From assembly GCA_963971405.1 (NCBI GenBank), contig OZ020490.1, forward strand, positions 22,345,464 through 22,409,463: DNA of 64,000 bases, given 5' to 3'. The notes under the pieces are model-generated. The model had not been told where the DNA came from and ran no database searches. It saw only the letters and a program-made list of their open reading frames with translations. This stretch comes from Psococerastis gibbosa (taxonomy: Eukaryota > Arthropoda > Insecta > Psocodea > Psocidae). Of this stretch, positions 22,292-33,159 are shown piece by piece (position 1 is the first letter of the stretch; each line of letters starts with the position of its first letter). Made by a program: the position numbers and the translations under genes.

Positions 22292-23455
22292 CCGTAAAAT
22301 GGGGCGAAGTGAACCAGATGGGGCGAAGTGAATCACGCGTGCATTTTTTTAAATTTGTCGCGTTTGCGGAGTTGTGACAATATTTCATGTCGTTTTGTTC
22401 GCATTTTGTTATTGTTTGGTTTTTACGGCTACCAATTTTGGTATGCATCATCATATTAGTTGGCGAGTAATTAATATTATTTTTCAACTTTTAAATTTCT
22501 GATATCAGAAATTTAAAAGTTTTAACCTGTGTGGAGCATTAAATTAGGCTGCTATATAAGTGATATATTTTTATTTTGGTTACCAAAACATTTAGGTAGG
22601 CAAGCGAAAAATAAATTAAGCGGAAAAATTTGTATTGTTTCGCTGAGGAATTTTTTAATCATTTTTCGTCACCCCATGGGGCGAAGTTAATCAGGCTTGT
22701 GACACCCATAATTATCTTAATAATTATCATAATTCATTTTCAGTACTATTTTATAGTTAAATTAAAAACTAACGATGATGGCCGATATTATTTGGGGGGT
22801 TGTTACTGATGTCCGTGACGATGCTCTTATGGTAAATTTTTTAAGGAAGGAAGGAAGATAGCAAAATGTACGTTTTTCCAGACATAAGTCATATAACGGA
22901 TGATCAGGAGGTTAGCACCTGCTATGTGGTAAAAAAGGTCAATGATATGCGGCAAGGCTGCTTCGAACTGAAAAAAAATCCTTCATTATTGAGTAGCCCA
23001 AAATTATTATTTTTTAGCTCGAAGTTAATGGTTTGACTATTTATTTTAATGTCATAACATTAGCATTAATAGCGGTGACAAACTGGAGTAGAAGTGAAGA
23101 AATAGCGAAAACGCAAGATAGAATTAATTAAGTCAGCCGAGTATTATTTGCTGCGCAGGTAGCTACGTCTGTGTTGCGGAAACGTTTAAATTTTGATAGG
23201 CTGGCAATTCAGTGCAAAAATAATTCGATTCCCTACACCCCAGGGCAGGCTGAAGAGAATCAGACAGCGATTTTAAGGTGTGATTCACTGGGCCATAAAC
23301 TATTTGTTATTACTGATAACGTCTAATTAATATTAGGACTAAGTTAATGATTGATTAAGCTTTGCTCTCTGTGAGTCAGCGAGTATAGTTCGTATTTCAA
23401 AAACCTTAAAAGTTTAGAAAACCGTCAAAACTGATTCACTTCGCCCATTTTATGG
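22292..23455. mobile_element. Tc1/mariner-like TIR element, non-coding
   Basis: 1164 bp. The left end ccgtaaaatggggcgaagtg and, from the right, ccataaaatgggcgaagtga form a 25-26 bp inverted repeat. TA flanks both sides (22290-22291 and 23456-23457), as in Tc1/mariner target duplications. The motif ggggcgaagt(g/t)aatca repeats in the first 45 bases, again near 22678, and inverted near both 23281 and the right end; such repeats can be transposase-binding sites. No transposase is encoded. The ends resemble those at 33985-35064 for the first bases only. Confidence 0.82.
22486..22521. repeat. 36-bp perfect palindrome
   Basis: The arm aacttttaaatttctgat is followed immediately by its exact reverse complement, with no spacer. 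It lies inside the mariner-like element. Confidence 0.95.
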
Positions 23456-23800
23456 TACTCAATTACTGGCAGTCACGGCTTTATGGGGGAAAGGACCAGT
23501 AAAATATGTTGAAAATGTGAGTTTTGTATTAGATTTCAGTGTTATCTTAATTTAATCCTAAAAAAAAACAGGCTCGCTTTAAATATTACAGTCGCCATAT
23601 AACATTTCCAAGTGTTACATAATATGTCAATAAGGTACCGTAGCTACTCAATTACCGGAACTCACGGCTTTAAGGGGGAGGGGACGAGGATTTTTTTTTG
23701 TTTTGAAAATTTTAGTTTTGTAATATTTACAGTATGTATTGCCTTAATTTCCTAAAAAAAACAGTCTCGCGCTTTAAATATTGCCTTCAATTTGTCTTAC

Positions 23801-24300
23801 TTTTGAGGCAAAAGACCGTCTGGCGAGGGTTTAGGAGTATTAAAAAACTTTCTTTAATTTAATCTAGGCTTGGAATTAAAAAAAATCTTACAAAGTTCAA
23901 AACCACTGAAAAAATTTATATAGCGTATGTTGCTTATATTACCTGTGGAAACGCTGAGAAAATGGAAATATAAATAATAAATAAATAAATTGGCATAACA
24001 TTCAATTTAAATGTTATTTGTACATTTCCTTCTTTATATAATGATTTTGGTAATTCCTCGCTTTTTCCACTCCCAAACTGATCTTGCTTTGTCCTTTTTG
24101 ATTTTGTGTTTCGAATTGATATTGTTCGATGACTGTGAGACCCCAATGACAATTTACACAGCAGACTATGTGAGGGCAACTAACTCTTTGTTAAATAATA
24201 TTATACAATTGCCATTAACCTTTACCAATAGATTTTCAAGTTGGTTGCTAAAAGCGATCTGGCCTTGCCAGTACGCTATTGCCGATTAGGGTCGGTGGAC
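23801..24300. other. unassigned DNA
   Basis: AT-rich. Open frames on both strands between 23934 and 24289 are long for the composition (81 and 92 codons) but unrecognisable. Confidence 0.4.
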
Positions 24301-24446
24301 CAGTGGCGGCGCTACGGGGGGGGGGGGTACAAGTTACTTACTTTCATTATAACTACTCCCAATGATAACTGTTTTGTTTTTTCATTGGCCCCCCAGATAG
24401 AAGTTATGGGGCCCCCACCTTAAAATTTCTATCGCCGCTACAGCTG
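24301..24446. mobile_element. small hAT-like MITE, ends imperfect
   Basis: 146 bp. It begins cagtggcggcgctacgg followed by poly-G and ends tcgccgctacagctg. The inverted match is over about 11 bases and the flanking 8-mers do not agree. The interior carries a ccccccagatagaag/ggggcccccacc symmetry. Classification is inference from the CAGTGGCG start. Confidence 0.6.
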
Positions 24447-24842
24447 TGAACCCTTTTTCCTTGTTCAAACTTCCGTTTCATAGTCCATTCCTCTACCCAC
24501 TGGTCTATTTCGGCCCATTTGATGCATCATATTGCAAGAAATTCAGAACACTGACGCAACGAAACCATAATGTTTTATTACTAGCACAGACTAACAGACT
24601 AAGAAAAAAGCACACAACTATCGATGTATCGCAACAAGCCTACCCAAAAACGGTCTTCCATAAACAGGCTCCCATACGTAACAATGTTAATAAAGGCCCC
24701 TTAAAGTGAAGCAATCGCCTTTAATACATATAAGACACCGCAAAGTCTTAAGATCCCCAATACAAAGCAGATGAATGGCTCTTCACATGCTTTATGTAAC
24801 GATGAGCTGGGCGACTAACTATGAATAGTGGTCCACGAGTAC
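24447..24842. other. unassigned DNA
   Basis: An 87-codon plus-strand frame at 24446-24709 has no recognisable feature. No repeat partner. Confidence 0.4.
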
Positions 24843-25226
24843 GGTGCCCATTCCATTGACCGGCTAGGGCTATTTCCAACAACGGTGACGTGGTAGCAGA
24901 CATTCGAGACTTAGGTGGCGTTTCCACCGACCTCGCATTGCAGAATTGACGGAAATGTTTATTTTCCTCTATGCCATAGTTAAAATTGATCAATGATCAT
25001 TCAGTAAAATCACAAACAAATAAACTAATATTAAAAAATGGCGTCATGGGATATGTTAAGTACAAACATTTTAATAGATTTCTATAAAAAGAAAAATCCT
25101 AATTTCCGTCAATGTTATTTGCATTCTGCAATGCGAGGTCGTTGGAAACGCTACATAAGTCTTGAATGTCTGCTACCACGTCACCGTTGTTGGAAATAGC
25201 CCTAGCCGGTCAATGGAATGGGCGCC
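24843..25226. mobile_element. fold-back element with arms of about 110 bp
   Basis: The left arm (24843-24955) and right arm (25100-25226) are inverted copies at high identity: ccattgaccggctagggcta, caacggtgacgtggtagcag, and cgacctcgcattgcagaatt each have their reverse complement in order on the right. The middle 150 bp is AT-rich. An inner boundary, ggtggcgtttccac, resembles the end of the PIF-like MITE at 49740. It may be a nested pair or one long-armed element. Confidence 0.85.
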
Positions 25227-25609
25227 TACCTGGACGCGAATAGGGAAGAACGACGGTGACCATGATAACGGTTTGTTTAGGGAAATAAAATAAATGAAAT
25301 GTGTCAAAAGACTGAAATAAACGCTACATGGATATTATTAATTCCTAAAAAAAATTCCACTGACTTCTTGACAGGTTGTTTTTCTCAAGCATGTTCAAAA
25401 TGCGAAATGTTCATGTACCTTGTAAAAATTATAAGTTTGAAGTGCTGCCATTCATATCGGATGCCCATGTTAATATAACAGCTGTAGGGCTCGATGAAGA
25501 GACCAGTTTCTGAGTGGCATTTGCTACATGTTTGAGTTACAATAGAACCCTTTTCATTTACATAGATACAGTCTCATGCAGATTATGCTAATACATCCAG
25601 CATTATAGC
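25227..25609. other. unassigned DNA
   Basis: Nothing recognised. Confidence 0.45.
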
Positions 25610-25850
25610 GAAATGAGTGGGGCATTTATTAAGATACAATTGAAGGCACAGTGGAAGGAAGCAATAGAAGAGGGAGGCGGAAGAAGGAGCACGTGGATCA
25701 ACGGAAGGAGGAGGCAGGAGCTCAAATGTACAAAGAGTAGAAGAGAAAGGCGCAGGACCGAGATAGCTGTAGGATGACATGCAGAGAGTTGCTGCCAACC
25801 AATCGTTGAGACTGTGACCTCAGAAAAAGAAGAGGCTTCCGTGATTGAAT
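25610..25850 (+). mobile_element. probable LINE ORF2 tail, decayed
   Basis: A plus-strand frame gives RKAQDRDSCRMTCRELLPTN near 25742-25803, which resembles the end of many non-LTR ORF2 proteins (A.DR..WR........). The lysine- and glutamate-rich stretch before it is consistent with the same region. No catalytic motifs remain. Minus-strand open frames here (25583-25884) are taken as shadows. Confidence 0.4.
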
Positions 25851-26704
25851 TATTGGCGCCTCTTTCTATCGCCGACTGAAGCATTGATCATGATTGATTG
25901 AAATAAATTTGAGCAAAAAACGGGCGGTGAGGGCTTTCGGAGAAAAGAGTGTCGGCCACATGTTATATACTGCATATCAAAACGTATATGAGTGTTTCAT
26001 TTAAGAGATATTTTGATAACTCAGACATTTCCTGTGAACTTCAACTTTATTAAAAAATCGCATAGGGAAGGGGGAACCCAATTTGCTCATAAGGCATACT
26101 TACTGTAAGTACAACACTACCATTCGTCGAACATACGGTAAGCATTGCAAAACGTTGTTAAAAATCATGCCACGCAATAGGTTAAATACAGCATGCAATA
26201 ATGAGTCACATGCATAAAGACAATAGCCTAAAATTTCAGCCTTTCGACAGCTAGGCGTTTGTATAAATCATTGAGAAATTTCCCAAATGTTGCGTTTAAT
26301 TACTAATCTCAGGTTTTCCCATACTCAATAAAAAACAACATAAAAAGATGGGCTTGCCTTCAAGTAAATAAAAAACAAATCGGTGTATGTGTACGGTATT
26401 TAGTGTTTACTAATGAGTCCCTCCCCCCACTGAACGGTAGTACCGTGTTTGAATGCTTGGTGGGGTTTCCCAATTTCATGGTACACAACCGAAACTGCTA
26501 AGTAAGGTATGCTGCCTACTGGAGATAAGATTTATTTAACGTCTTATCCAAATAAGGCAAGACATTTTATATTTATGTGCTTAATGTTAATGTGTTATGT
26601 TCATGCCATGTTTCACTACAGTAATAACATACGAGAGGTACCTAAAAATATTTTATGTAAAATAAATTTTAACCATTCAAATGAAACCGCGGGAATGGAC
26701 AGAG
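25851..26704. other. unassigned DNA
   Basis: AT-rich, no recognised feature. Confidence 0.45.
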
Positions 26705-26770
26705 GACATGTGCCGGAATAATCTAGTTGGTAACGAACTAGACTATGAAACGAAAAGTCGAGGTTCAAAA
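26705..26770 (+). repeat. tRNA-like remnant
   Basis: ctagttggtaacgaac looks like an A box and gaggttcaaaact like a B box, about 30 bases apart, with complementary tctagtt/aactaga words. The T stem does not pair, so this is not a working tRNA; at best a SINE head or pseudo-tRNA. Confidence 0.25.
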
Positions 26771-26811
26771 CTAGACATGTGTCATAAAATGTGACATGAA
26801 CAGTGTCTAAC

Positions 26812-26990
26812 AGGTGCTCGGTGATTATAGTTGGTAGCGTGCTGGTACTTATGCAAGTCTTTACACACCCTGCGATCGGAGACCTGTCGTAACTCAACAC
26901 GGGTAATAAGTTACCAGCAGAGGCAACTGAAGAGATTATTTGGATGCATTCACTCAATTGTTTGAACGTAATTAATATCAATCTTTCCAA
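26812..26990 (+). mobile_element. SINE B, near full-length
   Basis: Head gctcggtgattatagttggt, then cacaccctgcgatcggagac, tgtcgtaactcaacacgggt, gaggcaactgaagagatta and gcattcactcaattgtttga. Diverged in the head, clear in the middle and end. Confidence 0.8.
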
Positions 26991-27119
26991 ATTCGAAAAA
27001 ACAATATGGCGTGAGAGATAATTAATTTATTTCTCGTTTCAGTGCCCATTTAATATTGGCTAAAGGTTATTTTTCAAACATTCATAATATGTATTAAATT
27101 ATGATAATGTGTCGCTAAT

Positions 27120-27255
27120 GCTGAGGTCCTGAGGCGAATAGATGCAGAAGCCGAGATGCTGCTGACGGTTAAGAAACGGAAACTAACATACGTCAGCCAT
27201 GTCATGAGGAACGAAAAGTATTGCCTCCCGCATGTAATCCAAGGACAAGAACAAA
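27120..27255 (+). mobile_element. LINE ORF2 fragment (C-terminal region)
   Basis: The frame gives VLRRIDAEAEMLLTVKKRKL followed by TYVSHVMRNEKYCLPHVIQG. This is the common insect endonuclease/reverse-transcriptase block usually read as L..VK.RKL.Y.GHVMRNE.Y.LL..I.QGK. It is cut on both sides; the glycine of GHVMR is serine here. A second copy of the block lies at 49078. Confidence 0.85.
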
Positions 27256-27287
27256 ATCCGCAGGCCCTGAGTCGACCCAATCTTAAT

Positions 27288-27395
27288 GAGTACCATCCTT
27301 TCATTGCTAGAGGAAAAACGCGGTTGCCAGACATATTACTGACCGCACCATACCAAATAGAGAGTGGTGAAGAAAGAGGGCCCTCTACCAGTACT
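27288..27395 (+). repeat. Rep-1 tail fragment
   Basis: It encodes RGKTRLPDILLTAPYQIESG, matching WGKTRLSDMLLPRTSRIKKW from the minus strand of 58408-58500. In both places it is followed within about 100 bases by SINE A. Confidence 0.55.
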
Positions 27396-27463
27396 CAGAC
27401 CTAGGACTTCATTAGATTGCTGTGTCACTGGATTTTGTTTATTGATGGATCTACGGTGGAGAT

Positions 27464-27626
27464 ATGTAGAGTAGTGGTACGGACTCTGACTTTCGCCCGA
27501 AAGGTTGTTGGTTCGAGTCCTACACTTTCTACATTTTCTGGCCATGCTTCGGAGGGCATGTAAAGCAGGCGGTCCCGGGCCTTCCTAGTTGAGTGTAAGA
27601 GAAGGCTTTAGTCCTTATTTATTTAC
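27464..27626 (+). mobile_element. SINE A with intact boxes and an internal deletion
   Basis: The head has tagagtagtggtacggact and the exact-looking B box ggttcgagtcc. The body ggagggcatgtaaagcaggc is present. About 45 bases between aggctttag and tccttatttattta are missing relative to 7898-8105. Confidence 0.9.
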
Positions 27627-28134
27627 GGTCTGTATTTCCCGTAAAAGTTGACTTTGTATAAATAAACTGATAGTGGGGAGTCCGGTTCCCCCCTAAAAAG
27701 TCACATGGACAGAGGAATTTCCCAGCATGCGTATAGGTGAGAGTGTTATCAAGTTTTAGAGCCAAATCACCTTGCTGGTATAAATAGTTATATCTTCAAC
27801 AAGTCAATGATACCGATTTATTTTACGAAGAAGCAAAACCGCACAAACTTCCCTATGGCTTATTCACGAACCAAACTACCTTCACCTTGCTACGTATATT
27901 GTACGACTAACTGCAATTTTTATGGGTCAAACCACCGGCATACCGTCACACAATAAGAGGTGTAAGCAATTGAAAATGGGGATTTGTTCTACTCGAGAAG
28001 AAATGTTCCTATACATTTTGTTATGAATACCATTTGGCTATTTTGAATAGTCATGGGGTGGACCTAATCTAACCTAGCATTTTTTAACGCCTTCAAAAAT
28101 CTGGCCAGACGTTGTTAATTTTTATTTATTAATT
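27627..28134. other. unassigned DNA
   Basis: No recognised feature. Confidence 0.45.
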
Positions 28135-28257
28135 AATGCATTGACCTCATCAGTCACCTCAGTAACCTAATAAATAGGTACTTGTGACGAGTTACGACAA
28201 GTCTCCGATCGCATGGTGTTTACAAGCACGCTACCGCTGTGCCATCGAAGCCGATTT
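28135..28257 (-). mobile_element. SINE B, partial
   Basis: Reverse-strand copy with cctcatcagtcacctcagta, acgagttacgacaagtctcc and gcacgctaccgctgtgccat. The tail beyond cattgacctcat is lost and the acttgtgcgagtc segment is deleted. Confidence 0.78.
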
Positions 28258-28922
28258 ACAAATTCCTCTGCTTTATGTAGGGTGGCCAGACATACTTTAA
28301 TTTAGTGTACTATACCTTAAAAACCTTCAAATACTCTATACTCTCCTTGCTTTATTTTTTAGGCAATATACTCTTTTTTTTAATGTTTTAAAAACATTAA
28401 TTAAAAAAAAGGTTTAAAATAAAAACAAGAAATTTTGAAAGTTTCGCGCCAACAAGATAATTAAAATTTAAATTAAATTAAAAAAAATTAAAACAAACAT
28501 CGGGCTATGATGCGATGAGTTTGGGGACGCCACCAAGAAAAACAGGCAGCTTTCGGAGCAAGTCCACTCAAAAAATAAATATCCTTCTTAAAAATTTAGC
28601 TGATTCACTTATTTTATTTTTACTCAGTTGTACTTAATTTGAAACGTACTTATGAACACTTGAAGCCTGCATCATCAGAAGTAGCATAATAAAATTGGCC
28701 ACGGCCTCGCCCCCAAGGATTTCCGTCAATGATCGCTATACTCTTTTTTGTTTTGAAAATCTGGCTTATGACTTTATGGTGTCTCATTTATGGTTCTATG
28801 ATTGATATTACTTGGGAAATACGATTTTGTACATAAATCGTGTATTTGGGGTGTTCAATTTGCTCTTAAAATTATACGTTACAATCGCTAAATCCTCAGA
28901 TAACTCAGATAACTACAGTACT
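28258..28922. other. unassigned AT-rich DNA
   Basis: A possible left terminus gtagggtggccagacatac at 28278 and a faint partner near 28765 (aaaatctggcttatg) might bound an element of about 490 bp, but the match is too short to call. Confidence 0.35.
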
Positions 28923-28930
28923 GCACTACC

Positions 28931-29190
28931 CAGTGCCGGATTAACCTATGGGCACTTGGGGCATAGGCCCACGGCCCCCCAAAAATGCCTCAAATAACGC
29001 CCCCCCCCCCAAACGAGATTTTTTTAGATACAAATATAAAAAAAATTGGAATTGGCGGGAAATTATGTGTTTTTTCTTTTGCACCAATACTGGTAGAATT
29101 ATGAATTTTAGAGGAGGCGTTGCACTTGCACCCACGGCCCCCACACAGCCCATCTTGTGACCCCCCCCCCCAGGGGTTAATCCAGCACTG
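28931..29190. mobile_element. hAT-type MITE with perfect 8-bp target duplication
   Basis: 260 bp. Ends cagtgccggattaacc and, from the right, cagtgctggattaacc match at 15 of 16 bases. The 8-mer gcactacc is exact on both sides (28923-28930 and 29191-29198). Poly-C tracts lie inside both ends. The only open frames are chance reads over low-complexity sequence. Confidence 0.95.
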
Positions 29191-29198
29191 GCACTACC

Positions 29199-29709
29199 AG
29201 CCAACTCGGAACAGAAGAATCTTATTCCATGGCTAACATTAGCAACATTAGCAAAATGCACTGATTCAATAAAAATCGATTAAAACCGCCAATATTCAAT
29301 GGAAGGTTCATAACCAGAGCAGTAGAGGTGACTGCAGTTGCGAGATGGCAGTTTTAACCGTCAATTAACCCGTGGCTGTAGATCAGTATTGCTTCATATG
29401 GGTGTGACGAAATCGGCTGCACACGCATCATATAATAGTTTTTATAGGTGTATCGAATGAGGCTATGTCCTCTTATAAGGTTATTATGGCCTTTAAGTTG
29501 ACGTGCGTGGCAGCGCAGGGACATTTCCCTAAGAGCTTCAAGGATCTAAATAAACCCAATAAATATATGTAAATTTCCAGAATTAATGCAGTGTTTATGT
29601 AAAGCGACACTCTTGGGCAATTTTCACAGCTGGCTGAAATTATGGTATACAAGTATATAGTCAACACAAAATAAGTTAGAGGTGTACAGCCCGTAGGAAA
29701 TGGGCATCA
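29199..29709. other. unassigned DNA
   Basis: No recognised feature. Confidence 0.45.
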
Positions 29710-30036
29710 CGAAATTTAATACTTTTTATTTTTTATTTAATTAACTAAACATGTTATTAAAGATTTGGCTCATCAAAGTTGTAGAAGACTACTTCATGCA
29801 TCATATAATAAGGTATTTTTAGATTTCGAAATAGTAGTTTTTTTTATTAAAAATCGATTATTCGTGAAAAGTTATTGTTTATAAAATATTTGCATGTTTC
29901 AGAAAAAACTACAATTTCGAAAATTAAAAAATATCTTATAATATGATGCATGAAGTAGTCTTCTACAACTTTGATGAGCCAAATCTTTAATAACATGCTT
30001 AGTTAATTAAATAAAAAATATAAAATATAAAATTTT
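29710..30036. mobile_element. fold-back element with arms of about 130 bp
   Basis: Left arm 29710-29843, right arm 29903-30036. The arms are inverted copies at roughly 90% identity: gttattaaagatttggctca, caaagttgtagaagactact and catgcatcatataataagg all return reversed. The spacer is about 60 bp. No coding sequence. A half copy lies 240 bp downstream. Confidence 0.92.
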
Positions 30037-30272
30037 GTACACTCTTATAGGTGTAGCTACACCTAATAAAATTTCGTCATTTTCCGCCTTAAATTATGTA
30101 CCTCAAAAGAAACCCATTTCCGAAAAAATTAAAAGTCGGCGAAAACTTCGACATGAATTGGGCTGTAATTTTTTCATTGACAGGTATAGGGACCTATTTT
30201 TATGGGAATTTTTATAGAAGGTAAAGCCATGCGAATAAATCAATCTTTGCTTAAGAGTGGAAAATGGCAGCC

Positions 30273-30445
30273 CGAAATTTAATACTTTTTATTTTTTATT
30301 TAATTAACTGAGGAAGTTATTAAAGATTTGGCTCATTTAAGTTGTAGAAGACTACTTTATGCATCATATAATAATGTATTTGCAATTTTCGAAATTGTAG
30401 TTTTTTCATAAACACGATAATAATTTATAAACAATAACTTTTCGC
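30273..30445 (+). mobile_element. half copy of the fold-back element at 29710
   Basis: It repeats the left arm (cgaaatttaatactttttat, agatttggctcatttaagtt, gtagaagactactttatgca) and part of the spacer, with no right arm. The left-flank word before both copies is similar (gggcatca and ggcagcc). Confidence 0.85.
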
Positions 30446-31044
30446 GTAAAATCGTAAAATATAAATTGTCTTGCCAATGGGACGTTTACCTTCCACTATA
30501 TCTGGACTTTCATCCGACTAATTTGTACAATGGGATGGCTTAACTACACCTTTACCCAAAATAAAAATGTAATAAATAAAAATGGAACTTTGGATCTTTT
30601 AAAATAAACCGTCATCAGTTAGGCCTACAGTATACAATTTCATACCGGCAAACGAAAAAGGTTCCAAGAGACCGATTTTCACATATTTTTTTATTTTGTC
30701 CTCACTGGTTACTCCACTAAGTGAGGGAAATATATTGAAAACATAATGAGTTGCAAAAATTACGTATGTTTTACTGTTAACCACTAACTTATGGCCAATG
30801 TCCGCTTGGCGTGTGCAGCAGCGCACCGGAACCATAACTCCAAAGTTTTGAGCCCCCAATTCAATTCATTAAGACATGCCAAAATTATACAAACAGATTT
30901 CAGTTGCTTTTCGCCGAAAACTGGTTAATATTTTCTATTTTTCGCTAGAATCGGAAATAAATAACCGGAAAAAATACAGTACAAAACAAAAATGAGCATA
31001 ACTCTAATCAAAATAAAAAACCTAAGCATGGGTGTATCTCAGCA
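30446..31044. other. unassigned DNA with one fairly long open frame
   Basis: A minus-strand frame at 30599-30859 (86 codons, ending TVGLTDDGLF) has a less AT-biased look than its surroundings, and contains FNIFPSLSGVTSEDKIKKYV. I do not recognise it; it may be an exon or an element remnant. Confidence 0.35.
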
Positions 31045-31110
31045 GTGCCGGATTAAGCCAGCGCGGGGCATGTAGCAAATTCTGTCAAGGCGCCCTTGGT
31101 TGCTGTACGG
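31045..31110 (+). mobile_element. hAT-like left end, fragment
   Basis: It starts cagtgccggattaagcca, almost the same as the terminus of the complete MITE at 28931, but the rest and the right end are not found. Confidence 0.5.
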
Positions 31111-31655
31111 TACGTTTTCAATGTTTTGGGTATTAAATAAAACAAAACTGTTACAAATAAGCTTTCCTGGATTTAATATGGGCAAAATATGGAAATATAT
31201 AACTGGCACAAGTCCCACGTCTAGTGGTATTGAAGAGCACATGCAAATTAGTATTTTTTATATATTATATAGTATTTTATATATTGAGTCAATTTAATGA
31301 TAAACATTTAAAAACGGCATTCGGACAAACCCTGGAAAATTCGTCCAAAGATGGTTTGGTGCTGGATGTGAAGTGAGATCCATATGCCAAGCATATGTTC
31401 TACGCATAAAATTTCCCATTCCAGTTAGTTTGTATTATTTTCCCACTGTGGGAAAACCAAATCAACCCAAAGTGTCATTGTGTACTGCCGGGATTTACCG
31501 AACCTCATAGCATGAGACACCTTTCATTGTCAACTAGATTTTACACAGTGAGAGAAAAGACGTAAGAAACTTAAAGTCTTGACATCTTTTGCTTATGGTA
31601 CAAGGAATCACTCAGAAGACACCATAAAAGTCCTCAGCAAAGAAATTCTTCAGTC
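31111..31655. other. unassigned AT-rich DNA
   Basis: No recognised feature. Confidence 0.45.
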
Positions 31656-31837
31656 AAGTCTTCGATGGCCAGGTGGTAACGTGCTTGCACTTATGTGAGT
31701 CTTTACACGCCATGCGATCGGAGACGTGTCGTAGCTCAACACAGGTACTAACCTAAAGAGGCGACTGAAGAGGTCAATCGGATACATTCATTAAATTGTT
31801 TGTATGCGATTAATCTTTTTATTAAAAAAAAAAAAAA
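31656..31837 (+). mobile_element. SINE B, near full-length
   Basis: One of the best copies: cgatggccaggtggtaacgt (A-box-like tggccaggtgg), gccatgcgatcggagacgtg, tcgtagctcaacacaggtac, gaggcgactgaagaggtcaa, tacattcattaaattgtttg, then a poly-A tail of 13. Confidence 0.9.
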
Positions 31838-33159
31838 GTCTCCTTTTTGGCATGTGTCTTGACCTAAGTGACTTGTCATTATTAACAAACATTATGCGTT
31901 CTTACGTATCACCAAGAAGGTGTCTTCATTTATACATGTGAAAACGCAGGCAAGACACCGGGAAAATGGAGGTTGTTTACAATACTCAAGACAGTTCAGC
32001 CAACAATCGGTAAGGTGTCTCTACCGCAAAAACCGAAGGTCTTAGCTCTCTAGTAGTGAAACCGTAGCAGCTGAATTAATAAAATGCAACATAAGCTTAT
32101 ACTTCACATAATTGGAGCATATTCTTTTGTTTCTATTCATAAAAATTTTGAGCGAGAGCATTAAAAAAAGGTAGAGCTGTATTCATAATATCAAACATTT
32201 CCTTGCGCCACGAGCGTCATTGTCTGGATCAACGTAATTCGTTATGATCAAGAAAAAAAAATCCTTTACCTCTTACTTTTACTCTTGAAGTAAATAAGCT
32301 ACTTCATTTTATGAAATTTGGCTGAATATCTTGTGGCAGGGTTTTTTTTAACGACAAATCTATTTGTATAGCACTTGTAAAAACTTACCATTGCATGTAA
32401 TTCTGCCCTGGTCGGAGATGAGCATACTAATTGGCCTAGAGTTCGAAGGGACTTTGGGCTTGACTCGCCCGCCAGAAGGTCCCTTCCGCGAAGGTTCGAC
32501 TCCGAACAGTCTGTTTTTGGCATTCTGGCCGACCCTCAGGTACTGCTTGTGAAGTCCCATGTCACACTTAACACTCTCACAACACTAAAACGCACTACAC
32601 ACTAGTCCTGCCGGAGCTCACAGCCATTCTTTCAAAACGACGACTTTAACCACCTGAAATAAATAAACAAAACAAATAAAAATTATATTTTTACATTCCA
32701 TGATACATTTTTCATACATACATTTTATTGGCGGTTCAGAGGGGCACCTTTGAGAATTCCTGTGATTGGCCTCTCGACCTAATAGATAACACTTAAAACT
32801 TATTCTAAACTTAATCCACAATAATTATTAAATATTTTTTTATTATATTTTATTTATATATTTATATTTTATGATTAAATAATCAATAACCATTAAAAGA
32901 AACTGAATTAATTCTTTCGAATCAGGAATATTCAATGAGGCTTATGTTGCATGTAACTCGGAGGAACACTAAATATTTTCAGACATGCTGAAAATGGCCC
33001 TTTTTATCATTTTACAACAGTTCAAAGTCGCAAATCATCGGTCTCTTGGTGATTTCTTTTACTCCGACAGCATTAATATTTATATATGTAGTCTATTCGA
33101 AATCATTGCTGAGGAATATACTAGATTCCAAGTCGTAATCCACAATGCCAGCTTTTCGA
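31838..33159. other. unassigned DNA
   Basis: About 1.3 kb. A patch at 32400-32560 is richer in G and C and open on both strands (plus-strand frame containing GLTRPPEGPFREGSTPNSLF), but is not recognised. The rest is AT-rich. Confidence 0.4.

Larger units (their letters stand above)
22058..23800 (+). repeat. three tandem units of about 180 bp, with a transposon between units 2 and 3
   Basis: The blocks cagtcacggctttacggggg, aaaatatgttgaaaatgtga, aatcctaaaaaaaaacag and aacatctccaagtgtcacat occur at 22120-22280 and again, with few changes, at 23466-23630. A third, more diverged and slightly shorter unit runs from 23641 to about 23800. The mariner-like element at 22292-23455 separates the second junction from the following unit. 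Confidence 0.85.

Noticed and set aside
26705-26770. A functional tRNA gene
   Set aside because: The T stem does not pair and the anticodon arm is irregular.
26616-26990. The longest open frame in the window (124 codons, minus strand)
   Set aside because: It reads antisense through SINE B; its peptide is explained by the SINE sequence.
28278-28775. A TIR element starting gtagggtggccagac
   Set aside because: The proposed right end matches over only a few bases and there is no target duplication.
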